From assembly GCA_035624785.1 (NCBI GenBank), contig DASPQV010000049.1, positions 1 through 64,000 on the forward strand: a stretch of DNA of 64,000 nucleotides. The letters are read 5' to 3'. This document shows positions 16,447 to 24,487 of this stretch, piece after piece (the first letter of the stretch is position 1; the number at the start of each line of letters is the position of its first letter). The position numbers and the translations under genes were made by a program. The notes under the pieces were generated by a model. It was not told where the DNA came from and searched no databases. It saw only the letters and a program-made list of their open reading frames with translations. The stretch is from JAJZNI01 sp035624785 (GTDB lineage Bacteria > Chloroflexota > Dormibacteria > Aeolococcales > Aeolococcaceae).

Positions 16447-16836
16447 TCAGACCGTGGTGGCGGTGGTCGCGCCGGGCGCCGCCGGCCGCGACTCGGGAGG
16501 CTGGTCCCGGTGGAGCTGCCGGTGCCACTCGTCCCAGGCCTGCTGGTTCCACCAGCCGCCCCGGCCGGCGCCGCAGCGGCGACCCCATCCCGGCCCGCCA
16601 CCGGGACCCCCGGCGGCCCACGGGCCGCCCCAACCGCGCCCACCGGCGAAGGCGCCGGGGCCGTACCGGGCCCAGCGCGCGAAGCGGCGGGGCCCGGTGA
16701 GCCCGAGCAGGGGCGGCACGATCAGTCCCCCGAAGAGGGTGATGGCGGTGAAGCCGGCGTTGCCGGTGAGCAGGCCGACGGCGATGGCGCCGCCCACCGC
16801 GGCGGTTCTCCAGAAGACGCGAAGCGCTTGGTACAT
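16447..16836 (-). CDS. Small membrane protein with Gly/Trp/Arg-rich tail, operon leader of a two-component system
   Basis: The 129-residue product has two predicted membrane segments (about residues 8-27 and 29-47) followed by a tail rich in Gly, Trp, Arg and Pro, including WWNQQAWDEWHRQLHRD. No family is recognised. GGAG precedes the ATG at 16836. It is the first gene of the operon with the response regulator and kinase, so a role in signal sensing or as a regulated output is possible but not shown. Confidence 0.65.
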   Translation of the reverse strand: MYQALRVFWRTAAVGGAIAVGLLTGNAGFTAITLFGGLIVPPLLGLTGPRRFARWARYGPGAFAGGRGWGGPWAAGGPGGGPGWGRRCGAGRGGWWNQQAWDEWHRQLHRDQPPESRPAAPGATTATTV

Positions 16837-16892
16837 GGGGGTTTCTCCTGACCTGTGGTCGGTGATCGACTGAGGCCAGCGTCCTCCCGCCG

Positions 16893-16911
16893 TGTGAACG
16901 GGATGTGAACG
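16893..16911. promoter_or_regulatory. Direct repeat with 11-bp period, candidate OmpR-type operator
   Basis: TGTGAACG occurs at 16893-16900 and again at 16904-16911, that is with an 11-bp start-to-start distance. OmpR/PhoB regulators bind as head-to-tail dimers to repeats with this spacing. The site is in the divergent promoter region between the two-component operon (minus) and the secreted protein gene (plus). Confidence 0.5.
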
Positions 16912-17000
16912 CGGGGCGGAGGTCCTGGGGGCGGCCCGGCGGCGGCTGTAACCGCGACCGGTATCCGTAGGTGAGCACCGACGGTCCAGGAGGGAGTGAC

Positions 17001-17540
17001 ATGCCTCGACTCAAGCGTCTGACCGCGGCGAGCGCGGCGCTGGCCCTGGCGGGACTGGGGGCGGCGGCGCTGACCAGCATCCCGGCGACGGCCAGCGACT
17101 CACCACGGCAGCTGGACAGCGAGCCGGTGTCCGCGGATCAGGGCATGCTGCTGAGCGCCCGACTGGCTCCGAGCGTGCCCACCGACCCGGCCATCTTCGG
17201 GATCGCCGCGGGTGGGGCTCCCTGGAGCCTTCGCGAGGGCAACGTGAGCCTCGGGCGCGACGGCTCCCTCAAGGTCGAGGTGCACGGCCTGGTGCTGACC
17301 GCCACCACGGCGAACCCGATCCCCGACCTGGCGGCCTCCGTCTACTGCAACGGCGTCCTGGCCGGCCGGACCGCTCCGGTGAGCTTCACCAAGGAGGGCA
17401 ACGCCACCATCGAAGCGACGGTCAGCCTGCCGGGCCTCTGCCAGGTCCCGGCGGTGATCCTCAACCCCGCCACCGGCGGCGAGCCGGGCGACGTGCTCGG
17501 CATCTACATCGGCTTCGACGGGAGCGCCGCCCAGCCCTGA
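17001..17540 (+). CDS. Secreted protein of unknown function
   Basis: The 179-residue product begins with a clear signal peptide (LTAASAALALAGLGAAALTS, then IPATA). The mature part contains two cysteines, in ASVYCNGVLAG and LPGLCQVPAV, that could form a disulfide. The composition suggests a beta-sandwich, but no family is recognised. The ATG at 17001 follows AGGAGGGAG and is preferred over an in-frame start about ten codons upstream. A possible regulator site of the divergent two-component system lies in its promoter region. Confidence 0.7.
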   Translation: MPRLKRLTAASAALALAGLGAAALTSIPATASDSPRQLDSEPVSADQGMLLSARLAPSVPTDPAIFGIAAGGAPWSLREGNVSLGRDGSLKVEVHGLVLTATTANPIPDLAASVYCNGVLAGRTAPVSFTKEGNATIEATVSLPGLCQVPAVILNPATGGEPGDVLGIYIGFDGSAAQP

Positions 17541-17559
17541 GGCGGCGCAGCGACGGCGA

Positions 17560-17602
17560 GGGCGGCGGCGTCCCGGTGGCGTTCCGGCCGGCGCCGCCGC
17601 CC
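17560..17602. terminator. GC hairpin after the secreted protein gene
   Basis: GGGCGGCGGCG (17560-17570) and CGCCGCCGCCC (17592-17602) are perfect 11-bp inverted repeats with a 21-base loop. The position, 20 bp after the stop, fits a terminator. Confidence 0.45.
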
Positions 17603-17674
17603 GCCCCCGCACAATCCGGGGGTGGCGCGGATGGATCGGGGGATGAGGCGCCGGCGAGCGCTCGGCACGGACGA

Positions 17675-18241
17675 GTGAGCGGATCCCTCGTCCTCGCCGC
17701 GCTCGACGGCCACCGCTGGGCCAGCGAGGACGCTGGCCCGGTGACCCGGGTTCGCACCCTGGCCGCGATGCCGGACCCCTGGTCCCGGTCGCTGCTCCTC
17801 CACCTGACCGCGTCGGCGATCGTGATCGATCCCCGGACCGGACGCGTCCTGCTCCGCTGGCACGAGCGCCAGCAGGCGTGGCTGCAGGTCGGCGGGCATG
17901 CGGACCCCGGCGAGACGGATCCGTTCCGGATCGCGCGCCGGGAAGCCCGTGAGGAGACCGGACTGGATGACCTCTCCGCCTGGCCCGATTCCGCGTCGCC
18001 CCGGCTCATCCAGGTTGCCATCGTTTCGGTGCCGCCCCGGGACCCCGAACCTGCCCACCACCATGCCGACCTGCGCTACGTCCTGGCCACCGGACGGCCG
18101 GAGCGCGCTGTCCCGGAGACGGTGCCCGCCCAGCTTCGCTGGCTGGGCATCGACGCGGCGATCTCGCTGACCGGGGACCCCGGGTTGCAGGTGGCCCTGC
18201 GGCGGCTTGCCCCGCTCATGACGACGGCGATCGGTCCCTGA
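17675..18241 (+). CDS. NUDIX hydrolase
   Basis: NUDIX enzymes cleave nucleoside diphosphates linked to another moiety. The Nudix box is complete: GGHADPGETDPFRIARREA followed by REETGL, matching GX5EX7REUXEEXGU. The protein is about 188 residues from the GTG at 17675; the frame is open to an ATG at 17576, so the start is uncertain, and no strong ribosome-binding site is visible for either. The WLQVGGHAD context resembles Nudix members of unknown substrate common in actinobacteria. Confidence 0.78.
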   Translation: MSGSLVLAALDGHRWASEDAGPVTRVRTLAAMPDPWSRSLLLHLTASAIVIDPRTGRVLLRWHERQQAWLQVGGHADPGETDPFRIARREAREETGLDDLSAWPDSASPRLIQVAIVSVPPRDPEPAHHHADLRYVLATGRPERAVPETVPAQLRWLGIDAAISLTGDPGLQVALRRLAPLMTTAIGP

Positions 18242-18269
18242 GCTTCGGGGTCGCCGGCAGCCGCGCCGA

Positions 18270-18465
18270 CCAGGGGGTGCTCCCAGTTGATGTCGAAGTA
18301 GGCAGAAAGTGAGCTGCTCCGGCCGCACCCCGGGACGGCCAGGAACGCCGCCTCGCCGCCAGCCCCGCCGAGATACGGGTGGGGTCGACCACGTCGTAGC
18401 CGTGCCTGGAGCCCGAGGCACCAAGGAGGATCGGGGAGCACCCGGTAGCTGGCGATCCGGCTGCT
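18270..18465 (-). pseudogene. treY: Decayed fragment of treY (maltooligosyltrehalose synthase)
   Basis: On the minus strand three signature pieces of the TreY N-terminal region appear in the correct order but in different frames: RIASYRV (near 18456), GSRHGYDVVDPTRI (18375-18415) and, in the next frame, GGEAAFLAV then YFDINWEHP (near 18285-18310). Intact TreY reads TYRLQ, then STHGYDVVDPTR, then LGGE, then FFDIDW. The intervening VPNH region is deleted and frames are broken, so this is a relic. It fills most of the gap between the NUDIX gene and the next operon. Confidence 0.5.
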
Positions 18466-18695
18466 CAGCGGGGCGGGCCCGGCGGCCGCACCCGACCTGG
18501 GGTATCCTGGCGGTCCCGGTGCGCACCTCTCCCGGCTCTCCGCGCCTCCCTCCCGTGATCGCCGTCCTCGAGGGCATCCTCGCCCCGGGGCCCCGCGCCC
18601 GGCGGGCCGCCGAGACGGCGAGGCGCGCCGGCTGGGGGCGCTGAGGGGGTGTACCATCGCTTGCCGCTCGTATGAACAGCGCCTTGGAGTTTGAC

Positions 18696-19727
18696 ATGGA
18701 GAAACCCCCGATCCCCGTTGCGGTGGTTGGCCTCGGACCGATCGGACTGCGCATCTGCCGGCGGATCCTGGCGCGCCCTGAGCTGCTCCAACTCGTGGCC
18801 GTCACTGACAAGGCACCGGAGATCGGAGGCCGCAGGTTGGCGGATCTGCTCCCCGAGGCCTCCGCGTCCGAGCTCGTGATCAACCGCGAATATCCGGCGG
18901 CGCCGCGGGCTGGAGGAGTCCTGGTGCAGACAACCACCTCGCACCTGACTGATTCCCATCAGCAGCTGCGAGACTTCGTGGAGCTGGGCTGGAACGTGGT
19001 ATCCACGTGCGAGGAGCTCTCCGAGCCGCTGAGCGTCGATCCCAAGACCGCGGCCGACCTCGACGCACTGGCACGAGGCAAAGCGGTGACGATCCTGGGG
19101 ACGGGGGTCAATCCCGGCTTCATGATGGACACCCTGCCGCTCGCCCTGACCACCCTGTGCGCCCAGGTCACCGCCGTACGTGTCCACCGGGTGGTCGACA
19201 CCAACCTGCGACGCGAGCCTCTGCAGCGCAAGGCGGGCGTTGGGATGTCGGCGGACGAGTTCCGCGCCCTGGCTGCCGCCGGGCGGATCGGCCACGTGGG
19301 TCTGCTGCAGTCGCTCCACCTGATCGCGAGAGGGCTGGGATGGGCCCTCGACTCGACCGAGGTCCGGCTCGAGCCGGTGATCGCTGAGCGGGAGACGGCC
19401 AGCGGCATCGGTCCGGTCCCAGCGGGGAGCGTGATCGGCCAGGCCCAGGTGGCCACCGGCCACGTCGGGGCCAGGGAGGTCATTCGCTTCGAGCTGGAGA
19501 TGGTGGCGGGCAGGCCCGGCACCGACGAGGTGTGGATCACCGGTGATCCGTCCTTCCACGAGGAGATCCATGGAGGGATCAACGGCGACATCGGCACCGA
19601 AGCGGTCGTCACCAACCTCATCGGGCCGGTGGCCGAGGCCAGACCCGGGCTGCTGACCATGGCTGATCTCGTGCCCCTGGGATGCCGAGCCGGTCTCGGG
19701 GGGATGCCCGCCACACACCAGGGATAA
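18696..19727 (+). CDS. 2,4-diaminopentanoate-dehydrogenase-like NAD(P)-dependent oxidoreductase
   Basis: The 343-residue product has an N-terminal Rossmann motif (VAVVGLGPIGLRICRRILAR) and the later signatures NVVSTCEELSEP and LGTGVNPGFMMDTLPLAL. These are typical of the DapB-like family that includes clostridial 2,4-diaminopentanoate dehydrogenase, which oxidatively deaminates an amine carbon. The exact substrate here is unknown. The ATG at 18696 has GGAG seven bases upstream and is preferred over the ATG at 18672. It is the first gene of a tight operon with a class III aminotransferase (27-bp gap) and a GadB-type decarboxylase (1-bp gap), implying action on a shared amino acid. Confidence 0.72.
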   Translation: MEKPPIPVAVVGLGPIGLRICRRILARPELLQLVAVTDKAPEIGGRRLADLLPEASASELVINREYPAAPRAGGVLVQTTTSHLTDSHQQLRDFVELGWNVVSTCEELSEPLSVDPKTAADLDALARGKAVTILGTGVNPGFMMDTLPLALTTLCAQVTAVRVHRVVDTNLRREPLQRKAGVGMSADEFRALAAAGRIGHVGLLQSLHLIARGLGWALDSTEVRLEPVIAERETASGIGPVPAGSVIGQAQVATGHVGAREVIRFELEMVAGRPGTDEVWITGDPSFHEEIHGGINGDIGTEAVVTNLIGPVAEARPGLLTMADLVPLGCRAGLGGMPATHQG

Positions 19728-19754
19728 CCAGCGACTCCGGGAGGGCTTGCAACC

Positions 19755-21110
19755 GTGGACGCCCAGACCTCCACCGTCGAGGATGAGTTCGTCGGGACTC
19801 ACATGGCGTCGGATGAGCTTTTCAGACGCCAGGCCAAGGTGGTCCCGGGCGGCGTGACCCACATGGCCCGAGCCTTCGAGCCGTTCCCTCTCTTCATCAG
19901 CGCCCTGTCAGGCGCCCACAAGCAGGATGTCGACGGACACGATTACGTCGACTACTGGATGGCTCATGGGGCCAACCTGCTGGGTCATCGACATCCCGCC
20001 GTGCACGAGGCCATCCAGCGTCAACTCGAGCGAGGCCTGCATGCCTGTGGAGAGAACGAGACGGCGGTGGCGCTGGCTGAAGCTGTCTGCCGGATGGTGC
20101 CGTCGGCGAGCCGGGTGCGCTTCTGCGCCTCGGGGGGCGAGGCGACCCAACTGGCCATCAGGCTTGCCCGCGCCTACTCCGGACACGAGCGCATCATCAA
20201 GTTCGAGCACCACTTCCATGGCTGGCACGACGCGGTGGCCTTCGGCTTCCCGCCCAGCGATACGCCGTGGTCCTCGGGACTCCCCGACGCCCTCCAATCC
20301 CTGACCGTGGTGCTGCCGTTCAACGACGCCGATGCGCTCTCCAGGTACCTCTCCGAGGATGCCCAGGTGGCCGGAGTGCTGCTGGAGCCGGGCGGTGCCC
20401 ACAGCGACACGGTCCCGGTGGATCCAGCCTTCCTGCGCACGGTTCGCGAGCTCTGCACCGAGCACGGGGTGGTCCTGGTATTCGATGAGGTGGTCACCGG
20501 TTTCCGGTACGCCAGGGGAGGGGCGCAGGAGTTCTTCGGGGTGACCCCGGACGTCACCGCCCTGGGCAAGATCATGGGTGGCGGTCTGCCCATCGGGGCG
20601 GTGGCGGGGGGGGCGGACATCATGGAGGTGCTGGCCCCGCGGCGCGGAGACGAGGTGCGTCCCTACGTCCCCCAATACGGAACCTGGAACGGGATGCCGA
20701 TTGCCGCCGCCGCAGGGTTGGCGGCCCTGAGAGTGGTCGAGACCAGCGACGTCATCCAGGCGACGGTGCGCCGGACCGACCAGCTGAGAGCTGCCCTGAA
20801 TAGGGTGCTGCGCCAGCGTGGCGTGGAAGGCACCGCCTATGGCCGGTCGTCGATCTGGAAGACGTACCTCGGCGAACCCCTGAAGCTCCTCGACGGTGAC
20901 TACACCCGGGCCAGGGAGGACGGCATCCGTCTGGCCAGCTCATCGGGCCCGCGCGCCCGCGTTCTGCGGCAGTCGATGATCCTCGACGGCGTCGACGTCA
21001 TGTACGGTGGCGGCTTCATGTCGGCCGCGCACGATGACGCGGACCTGGAGCGCACCGTCACCGCGTTCGACCGGGCCCTGACGCGGCTGCAGGAGGCGGG
21101 GCTGGTGTAG
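19755..21110 (+). CDS. Class III aminotransferase, glutamate-1-semialdehyde-aminomutase-like
   Basis: The 451-residue PLP enzyme resembles GSA aminomutase and related aminotransferases. Visible motifs are VVPGGVTHMARAF at the N-terminus, RFCASGGEATQLAIRLARAY, HHFHGWHD, VLVFDEVVTGFRYARGG and Lys272 in ALGKIMGGGLPIGAVAGG as the Schiff-base residue. It is unlikely to be the haem-pathway HemL because no haem genes are near and it sits in an operon with a diaminopentanoate-dehydrogenase-like enzyme and a GadB homologue. The GTG start follows GGGAGGGC. The product of one neighbour may be its amino donor or acceptor. Confidence 0.82.
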   Translation: MDAQTSTVEDEFVGTHMASDELFRRQAKVVPGGVTHMARAFEPFPLFISALSGAHKQDVDGHDYVDYWMAHGANLLGHRHPAVHEAIQRQLERGLHACGENETAVALAEAVCRMVPSASRVRFCASGGEATQLAIRLARAYSGHERIIKFEHHFHGWHDAVAFGFPPSDTPWSSGLPDALQSLTVVLPFNDADALSRYLSEDAQVAGVLLEPGGAHSDTVPVDPAFLRTVRELCTEHGVVLVFDEVVTGFRYARGGAQEFFGVTPDVTALGKIMGGGLPIGAVAGGADIMEVLAPRRGDEVRPYVPQYGTWNGMPIAAAAGLAALRVVETSDVIQATVRRTDQLRAALNRVLRQRGVEGTAYGRSSIWKTYLGEPLKLLDGDYTRAREDGIRLASSSGPRARVLRQSMILDGVDVMYGGGFMSAAHDDADLERTVTAFDRALTRLQEAGLV

Positions 21111-21111
21111 C

Positions 21112-22500
21112 GTGGCCCTGCACCATCACGAGCCGGGTGAGGCGGAGCTGGAGGTCAACCCGCTGTACGCGTCGGCCGCGGCCCGCGGCCGTGTCCCCAA
21201 GCTGCGCATCCCCGACCAGCCCATGGATCCGGAGACCGCCTACCAGATCGTCCACGACGAGCTGATGCTGGACGGGAACGCGCGGCTCAACCTGGCCACC
21301 TTCGTCACCACCTGGATGGAGCCGCAGGCCAACCGGCTCATCGTCGAGGCGCTCGACAAGAACGTCATCGACAAGGATGAGTATCCGCAGACCGCGGAGA
21401 TCGAGCGGCGCTGCGTCCACATCCTCGCCTCACTCTGGCATGCGCCGCCCCGGCGGACCGCGGTCGGGTGCTCCACAACCGGTTCCAGTGAGGCGGCGAT
21501 GCTGGCCGGCCTGGCGCTCAAGTGGCGCTGGCGCGAGGCCCGCCGCTCCGCCGGCGGTTCCGCCGATCGGCCCAACCTGGTGATGGGCATCAACGTCCAG
21601 GTGTGCTGGGAGAAGTTCTGCCGGTACTGGGACGTGGAGCCGCGCTTCGTGCCCATGGAGGGAGATCGGCGCCATCTCACCGGCGAGGAGGCGGTGAAGC
21701 TCTGCGACCAGGACACCATCGGGGTGGTGGCGGTGCTCGGCTCCACCCAGGACGGCAGCTACGAGCCGGTGGCCGAGATCTGCGCGGCCCTGGATGGGCT
21801 CCGAGATTGCGGCGGCCCCGACGTGCCGGTGCACGTCGATGCCGCCTCGGGGGGCTTCGTGGCCCCCTTCGTGCAGCCCCAGCTGGTCTGGGACTTCCGG
21901 CTCGACCGGGTGGCGTCCATCAACAGCTCCGGCCACAAGTACGGCCTGGTCTACCCCGGGGTGGGCTGGGTGATCTGGCGCGACCGCGAGGCCCTGCCCG
22001 AGCCGCTGATCTTCCGGGTCAACTACCTGGGCGGGAGCATGCCCACCTTTGCCCTCAACTTCTCCCGACCGGGCGCCCAGGTCATCGCCCAGTACTACAA
22101 CCTCATCCGGCTCGGCTTCGAGGGTTACCGGCTGGTCCAGCAGACATCCCTGGACACCGCCCGCCACATCTCCGACGCCGTCAGCCGCATCGGTCCATTC
22201 CGGCTGCTCACCGACGGCAGCGAGCTGCCGGTGTTCGCCTTCGCGCTCCGCCCCGAGGTCGATCGCTACACCGTCTTCGACGTGTCCGACGGGCTGCGCA
22301 AGCGCGGCTGGCAGGTCCCCGCCTACCACCTGCCCCGCAACCTTCAGGCGACCGCGGTGCTCCGGGTGGTGGTGCGCAACGGGATGTCACGCGACCTCGC
22401 CGACCTGCTGATCGCCGACCTGAGGAGGGAGGTCGCCCAGCTCGACAAGCTCTCCGCTCGTCTGCCCCAGCACCCCGACCGGGCCCGCTTCCACCATTGA
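21112..22500 (+). CDS. gadB: Glutamate decarboxylase (GadB family)
   Basis: The 462-residue PLP decarboxylase converts L-glutamate to GABA with proton uptake. Family motifs are NLATFVTTWMEPQANRLI, TAVGCSTTGSSEAAMLAGLA, HVDAASGGFVAPF and Lys276 in INSSGHKYGLVYPGVGW, at the same number as in E. coli GadB. The C-terminus ends in FHH, similar to the His-ended tail that plugs the E. coli active site at neutral pH. The GTG lies one base after the aminotransferase stop, so the genes are co-translated. No Glu/GABA antiporter is present in the window, which argues against a simple acid-resistance unit. Confidence 0.87.
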   Translation: MALHHHEPGEAELEVNPLYASAAARGRVPKLRIPDQPMDPETAYQIVHDELMLDGNARLNLATFVTTWMEPQANRLIVEALDKNVIDKDEYPQTAEIERRCVHILASLWHAPPRRTAVGCSTTGSSEAAMLAGLALKWRWREARRSAGGSADRPNLVMGINVQVCWEKFCRYWDVEPRFVPMEGDRRHLTGEEAVKLCDQDTIGVVAVLGSTQDGSYEPVAEICAALDGLRDCGGPDVPVHVDAASGGFVAPFVQPQLVWDFRLDRVASINSSGHKYGLVYPGVGWVIWRDREALPEPLIFRVNYLGGSMPTFALNFSRPGAQVIAQYYNLIRLGFEGYRLVQQTSLDTARHISDAVSRIGPFRLLTDGSELPVFAFALRPEVDRYTVFDVSDGLRKRGWQVPAYHLPRNLQATAVLRVVVRNGMSRDLADLLIADLRREVAQLDKLSARLPQHPDRARFHH

Positions 22501-22510
22501 GGGCTGAGCC

Positions 22511-22898
22511 ATGCCTGACAAGGACATCGAGGCTTGGGTGTCCGCACACGACGCGCCGGTCGCGGCGATCCTGGAGGCCGCCCGCGAGGCCATCAAGGGC
22601 GAGGTGCCCGGCACCGTGGAGTGGATCAACGGCTGGAAGATGCTGGCGTTCGGGCCGCGTCCCAAGATGAACGCCTGCCAGTTCGTGCTCGACGCCCGGG
22701 GCAGACCGCGTCAACCTCGAGTTCGCCGCCGGTGCTGCCCTGGACGACCCGAGCGGCCTGCTCGAGGGGACCGGCAAGTCGCTGCGCCATCTCAAGCTGC
22801 GCCAGCCCTCCGACCTGGGCCGGCCCGAGGTGCGCGCCCTGATCAGGGCGGGGGCCGCGGCCGCGCCCAGCTGGCAGCCGGGGGGTCGCAAGGCATGA
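22511..22898 (+). pseudogene. DUF1801-like protein interrupted by a frameshift
   Basis: From the ATG at 22511 the protein reads MPDKDIEAWVSAHDAPVAAI and reaches WINGWKMLAFGPRPKMNACQ, FVLDARG. Homology then continues in the next frame as VNLEFAAGAALDDPSGLLEG, then TGKSLRHLKLRQPSDL, ending at a TGA at 22896. One extra base near 22702-22706 explains the shift: removing it restores ARGDRVNLEF. The whole fits the DUF1801/YdhG-like fold of about 130 residues. It follows gadB by ten bases. A sequencing or assembly error is as likely as true inactivation. Confidence 0.6.
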
Positions 22899-22991
22899 TG
22901 ATGGTGGAGCCATCGCTCGCCGCGCCGGGGGTCCTCGAGGTGCCGGTCGAGGGGGGCCCACCGGGCCGGGGCCGTAGCCGCCGGGCCAGGG

Positions 22992-24476
22992 CTATCCGGC
23001 ATCGCCGGCATCGACCTGGGGCACCACCGGTGTCCAGGTGCGTCCCCCGTCCTCGGTCTCGACGAGGTAGCTGGGTCCCGACCCGGGCTGGTCAGCACTG
23101 GGCGCCGCCCAACCGATCTCCGCGCTGACGAAATCCAGAGCGAGGCCCGAGTAGGGGAAGGCGTTGAGATGGGCCCAGGTGGCACCTCCATCGCCGGTTG
23201 CGTAGATGGCGGGAGCGGCGGCGGAGCCGTCGACGCCCTCGAAGACCAGCCAGCCCCGCTGCGGGTCCAGGAAGTCGGCGCCGGCCGGCTGCCCCAGGCC
23301 CTCCCAGCGCAGCGTCCAGCTCCGGCCGCCATCCGCGGTCGCGAAGATGCTGGTGGTGACCGCCGAAAGGCCCAGGTTCTCGGTCAGCACGGTTCCGCTG
23401 GCCGGCGATGTGAAGACCGGCGAGAAGCTGGTCTCGTCATAGGCTCCGGCGGGAAGCGGGCCGAGCGGCTGCTGGTTCCAGCTGACGCCCCCGTCATGGG
23501 TGACGTAGAAGGCGGGGTCACCGCCGCCCTCGCAGGTCCCGGTCATCCACCCGGTGCTGGCGCTGAGGAAGGTCGCGGTCAGAGCCAGGCAGCGGTCGGG
23601 GATGATCCCCGGGTTCCCCTGCGTCCCGATGGCCGCGCTGCTGGTGGTGGCCACCTCCGACCAGCTGGCGCCGCCGTCGACGGTGCGGAAGAGCGCCGTG
23701 GTGATGGCCGCCGTCTCGGCCAGCGAGTACCAGCCGTGCTGGCCGTCGACGAAGATCATCTCGCCGGCGTCGGTGGGGCTGAAGCCGTGGACGCTCAGAC
23801 GGCCCTCCGCCGTCCAGTGAGCCCCGCCGTCGGCGGTGGCCCACGACTGCACGGCCGTCGGGTCGGGAACCGGGGCGCTGGCCTGGCTCGCCACCGTGAG
23901 GGCGCGGGCGGTCTCGGCATCGAGGTAGGCGGCGGCGATCACCTGCGCCCGGGGCGGGGAGGCGACCGTCCAGCGCAGAACCCCGGCGGTGGTGTGGAGG
24001 ATGGAGCCGTCGCTGATCCGCCGCGCCCAGCCGGCGCTGGCGGTCACCATGTGCAGGTCACCCACGGCGTTCGCGGGGTCCTCGGCCGGGAGGACCGAGA
24101 CCGGCTGCGGGGTGAACGCCGGCGGGCTGAACCGCGGGCTGGCGCTGGGCGGGATCGCCGTGGCGGGGCGGCCGCCCTGGAGCAGGTCCACACCGATCGA
24201 TGCCCCCCCGACGACCACCGCCAGGGCGAGCAGCGCTGCCAGCGCGCGGCCGCGCTCCGGAGACCCCTGACGCCGTCCGGGGCGACCGGGCCCGCCCAGC
24301 GGCGGCGGGACGGGGCCGGGCCCATCCCGCGGCGGCGACCCGTCCCGGCCGATATCTGACCACGCCGCTCCCGGTCGCGACGGCGCGGTGGGGGCAGTCC
24401 CATCCGGGGACGGCCGCCTGCCGGCGAGCTCGCGGTGGAGTCGCCGGACCGGGTGGAGATCGTCGTCGCGGTGCAA
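22992..24476 (-). CDS. Membrane-anchored YCF48/BNR-repeat beta-propeller
   Basis: The product has about 494 residues. A charged, Pro/Gly-rich cytoplasmic N-terminus (about 75 residues, LHRDDDLHPVRRLHRELAGR at its start) precedes one membrane helix (ALAALLALAVVVGGASIG, about 78-98) and an external propeller with at least six Asp-box/YCF48 blades (ATADGGAHW, RTVDGGASW, VTHDGGVSW, ATADGGRSW, ATGDGGATW, ETEDGGRTW). The start is uncertain: TTG at 24476, or a CTG at 24491 whose TG overlaps the TGA of the upstream GH15 gene. It ends the group of sigma factor, GH15 enzyme and propeller. A sensor or anti-sigma-like role is only a hypothesis. Confidence 0.72.
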   Translation of the reverse strand: MHRDDDLHPVRRLHRELAGRRPSPDGTAPTAPSRPGAAWSDIGRDGSPPRDGPGPVPPPLGGPGRPGRRQGSPERGRALAALLALAVVVGGASIGVDLLQGGRPATAIPPSASPRFSPPAFTPQPVSVLPAEDPANAVGDLHMVTASAGWARRISDGSILHTTAGVLRWTVASPPRAQVIAAAYLDAETARALTVASQASAPVPDPTAVQSWATADGGAHWTAEGRLSVHGFSPTDAGEMIFVDGQHGWYSLAETAAITTALFRTVDGGASWSEVATTSSAAIGTQGNPGIIPDRCLALTATFLSASTGWMTGTCEGGGDPAFYVTHDGGVSWNQQPLGPLPAGAYDETSFSPVFTSPASGTVLTENLGLSAVTTSIFATADGGRSWTLRWEGLGQPAGADFLDPQRGWLVFEGVDGSAAAPAIYATGDGGATWAHLNAFPYSGLALDFVSAEIGWAAPSADQPGSGPSYLVETEDGGRTWTPVVPQVDAGDAG

Positions 24477-24487
24477 CTGGTCCGTGC

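Noticed and set aside
19755..21110. Reading this aminotransferase as HemL (haem synthesis)
   Set aside because: No haem genes nearby, and its operon partners act on amino acids; the GSAM-like family is broad.
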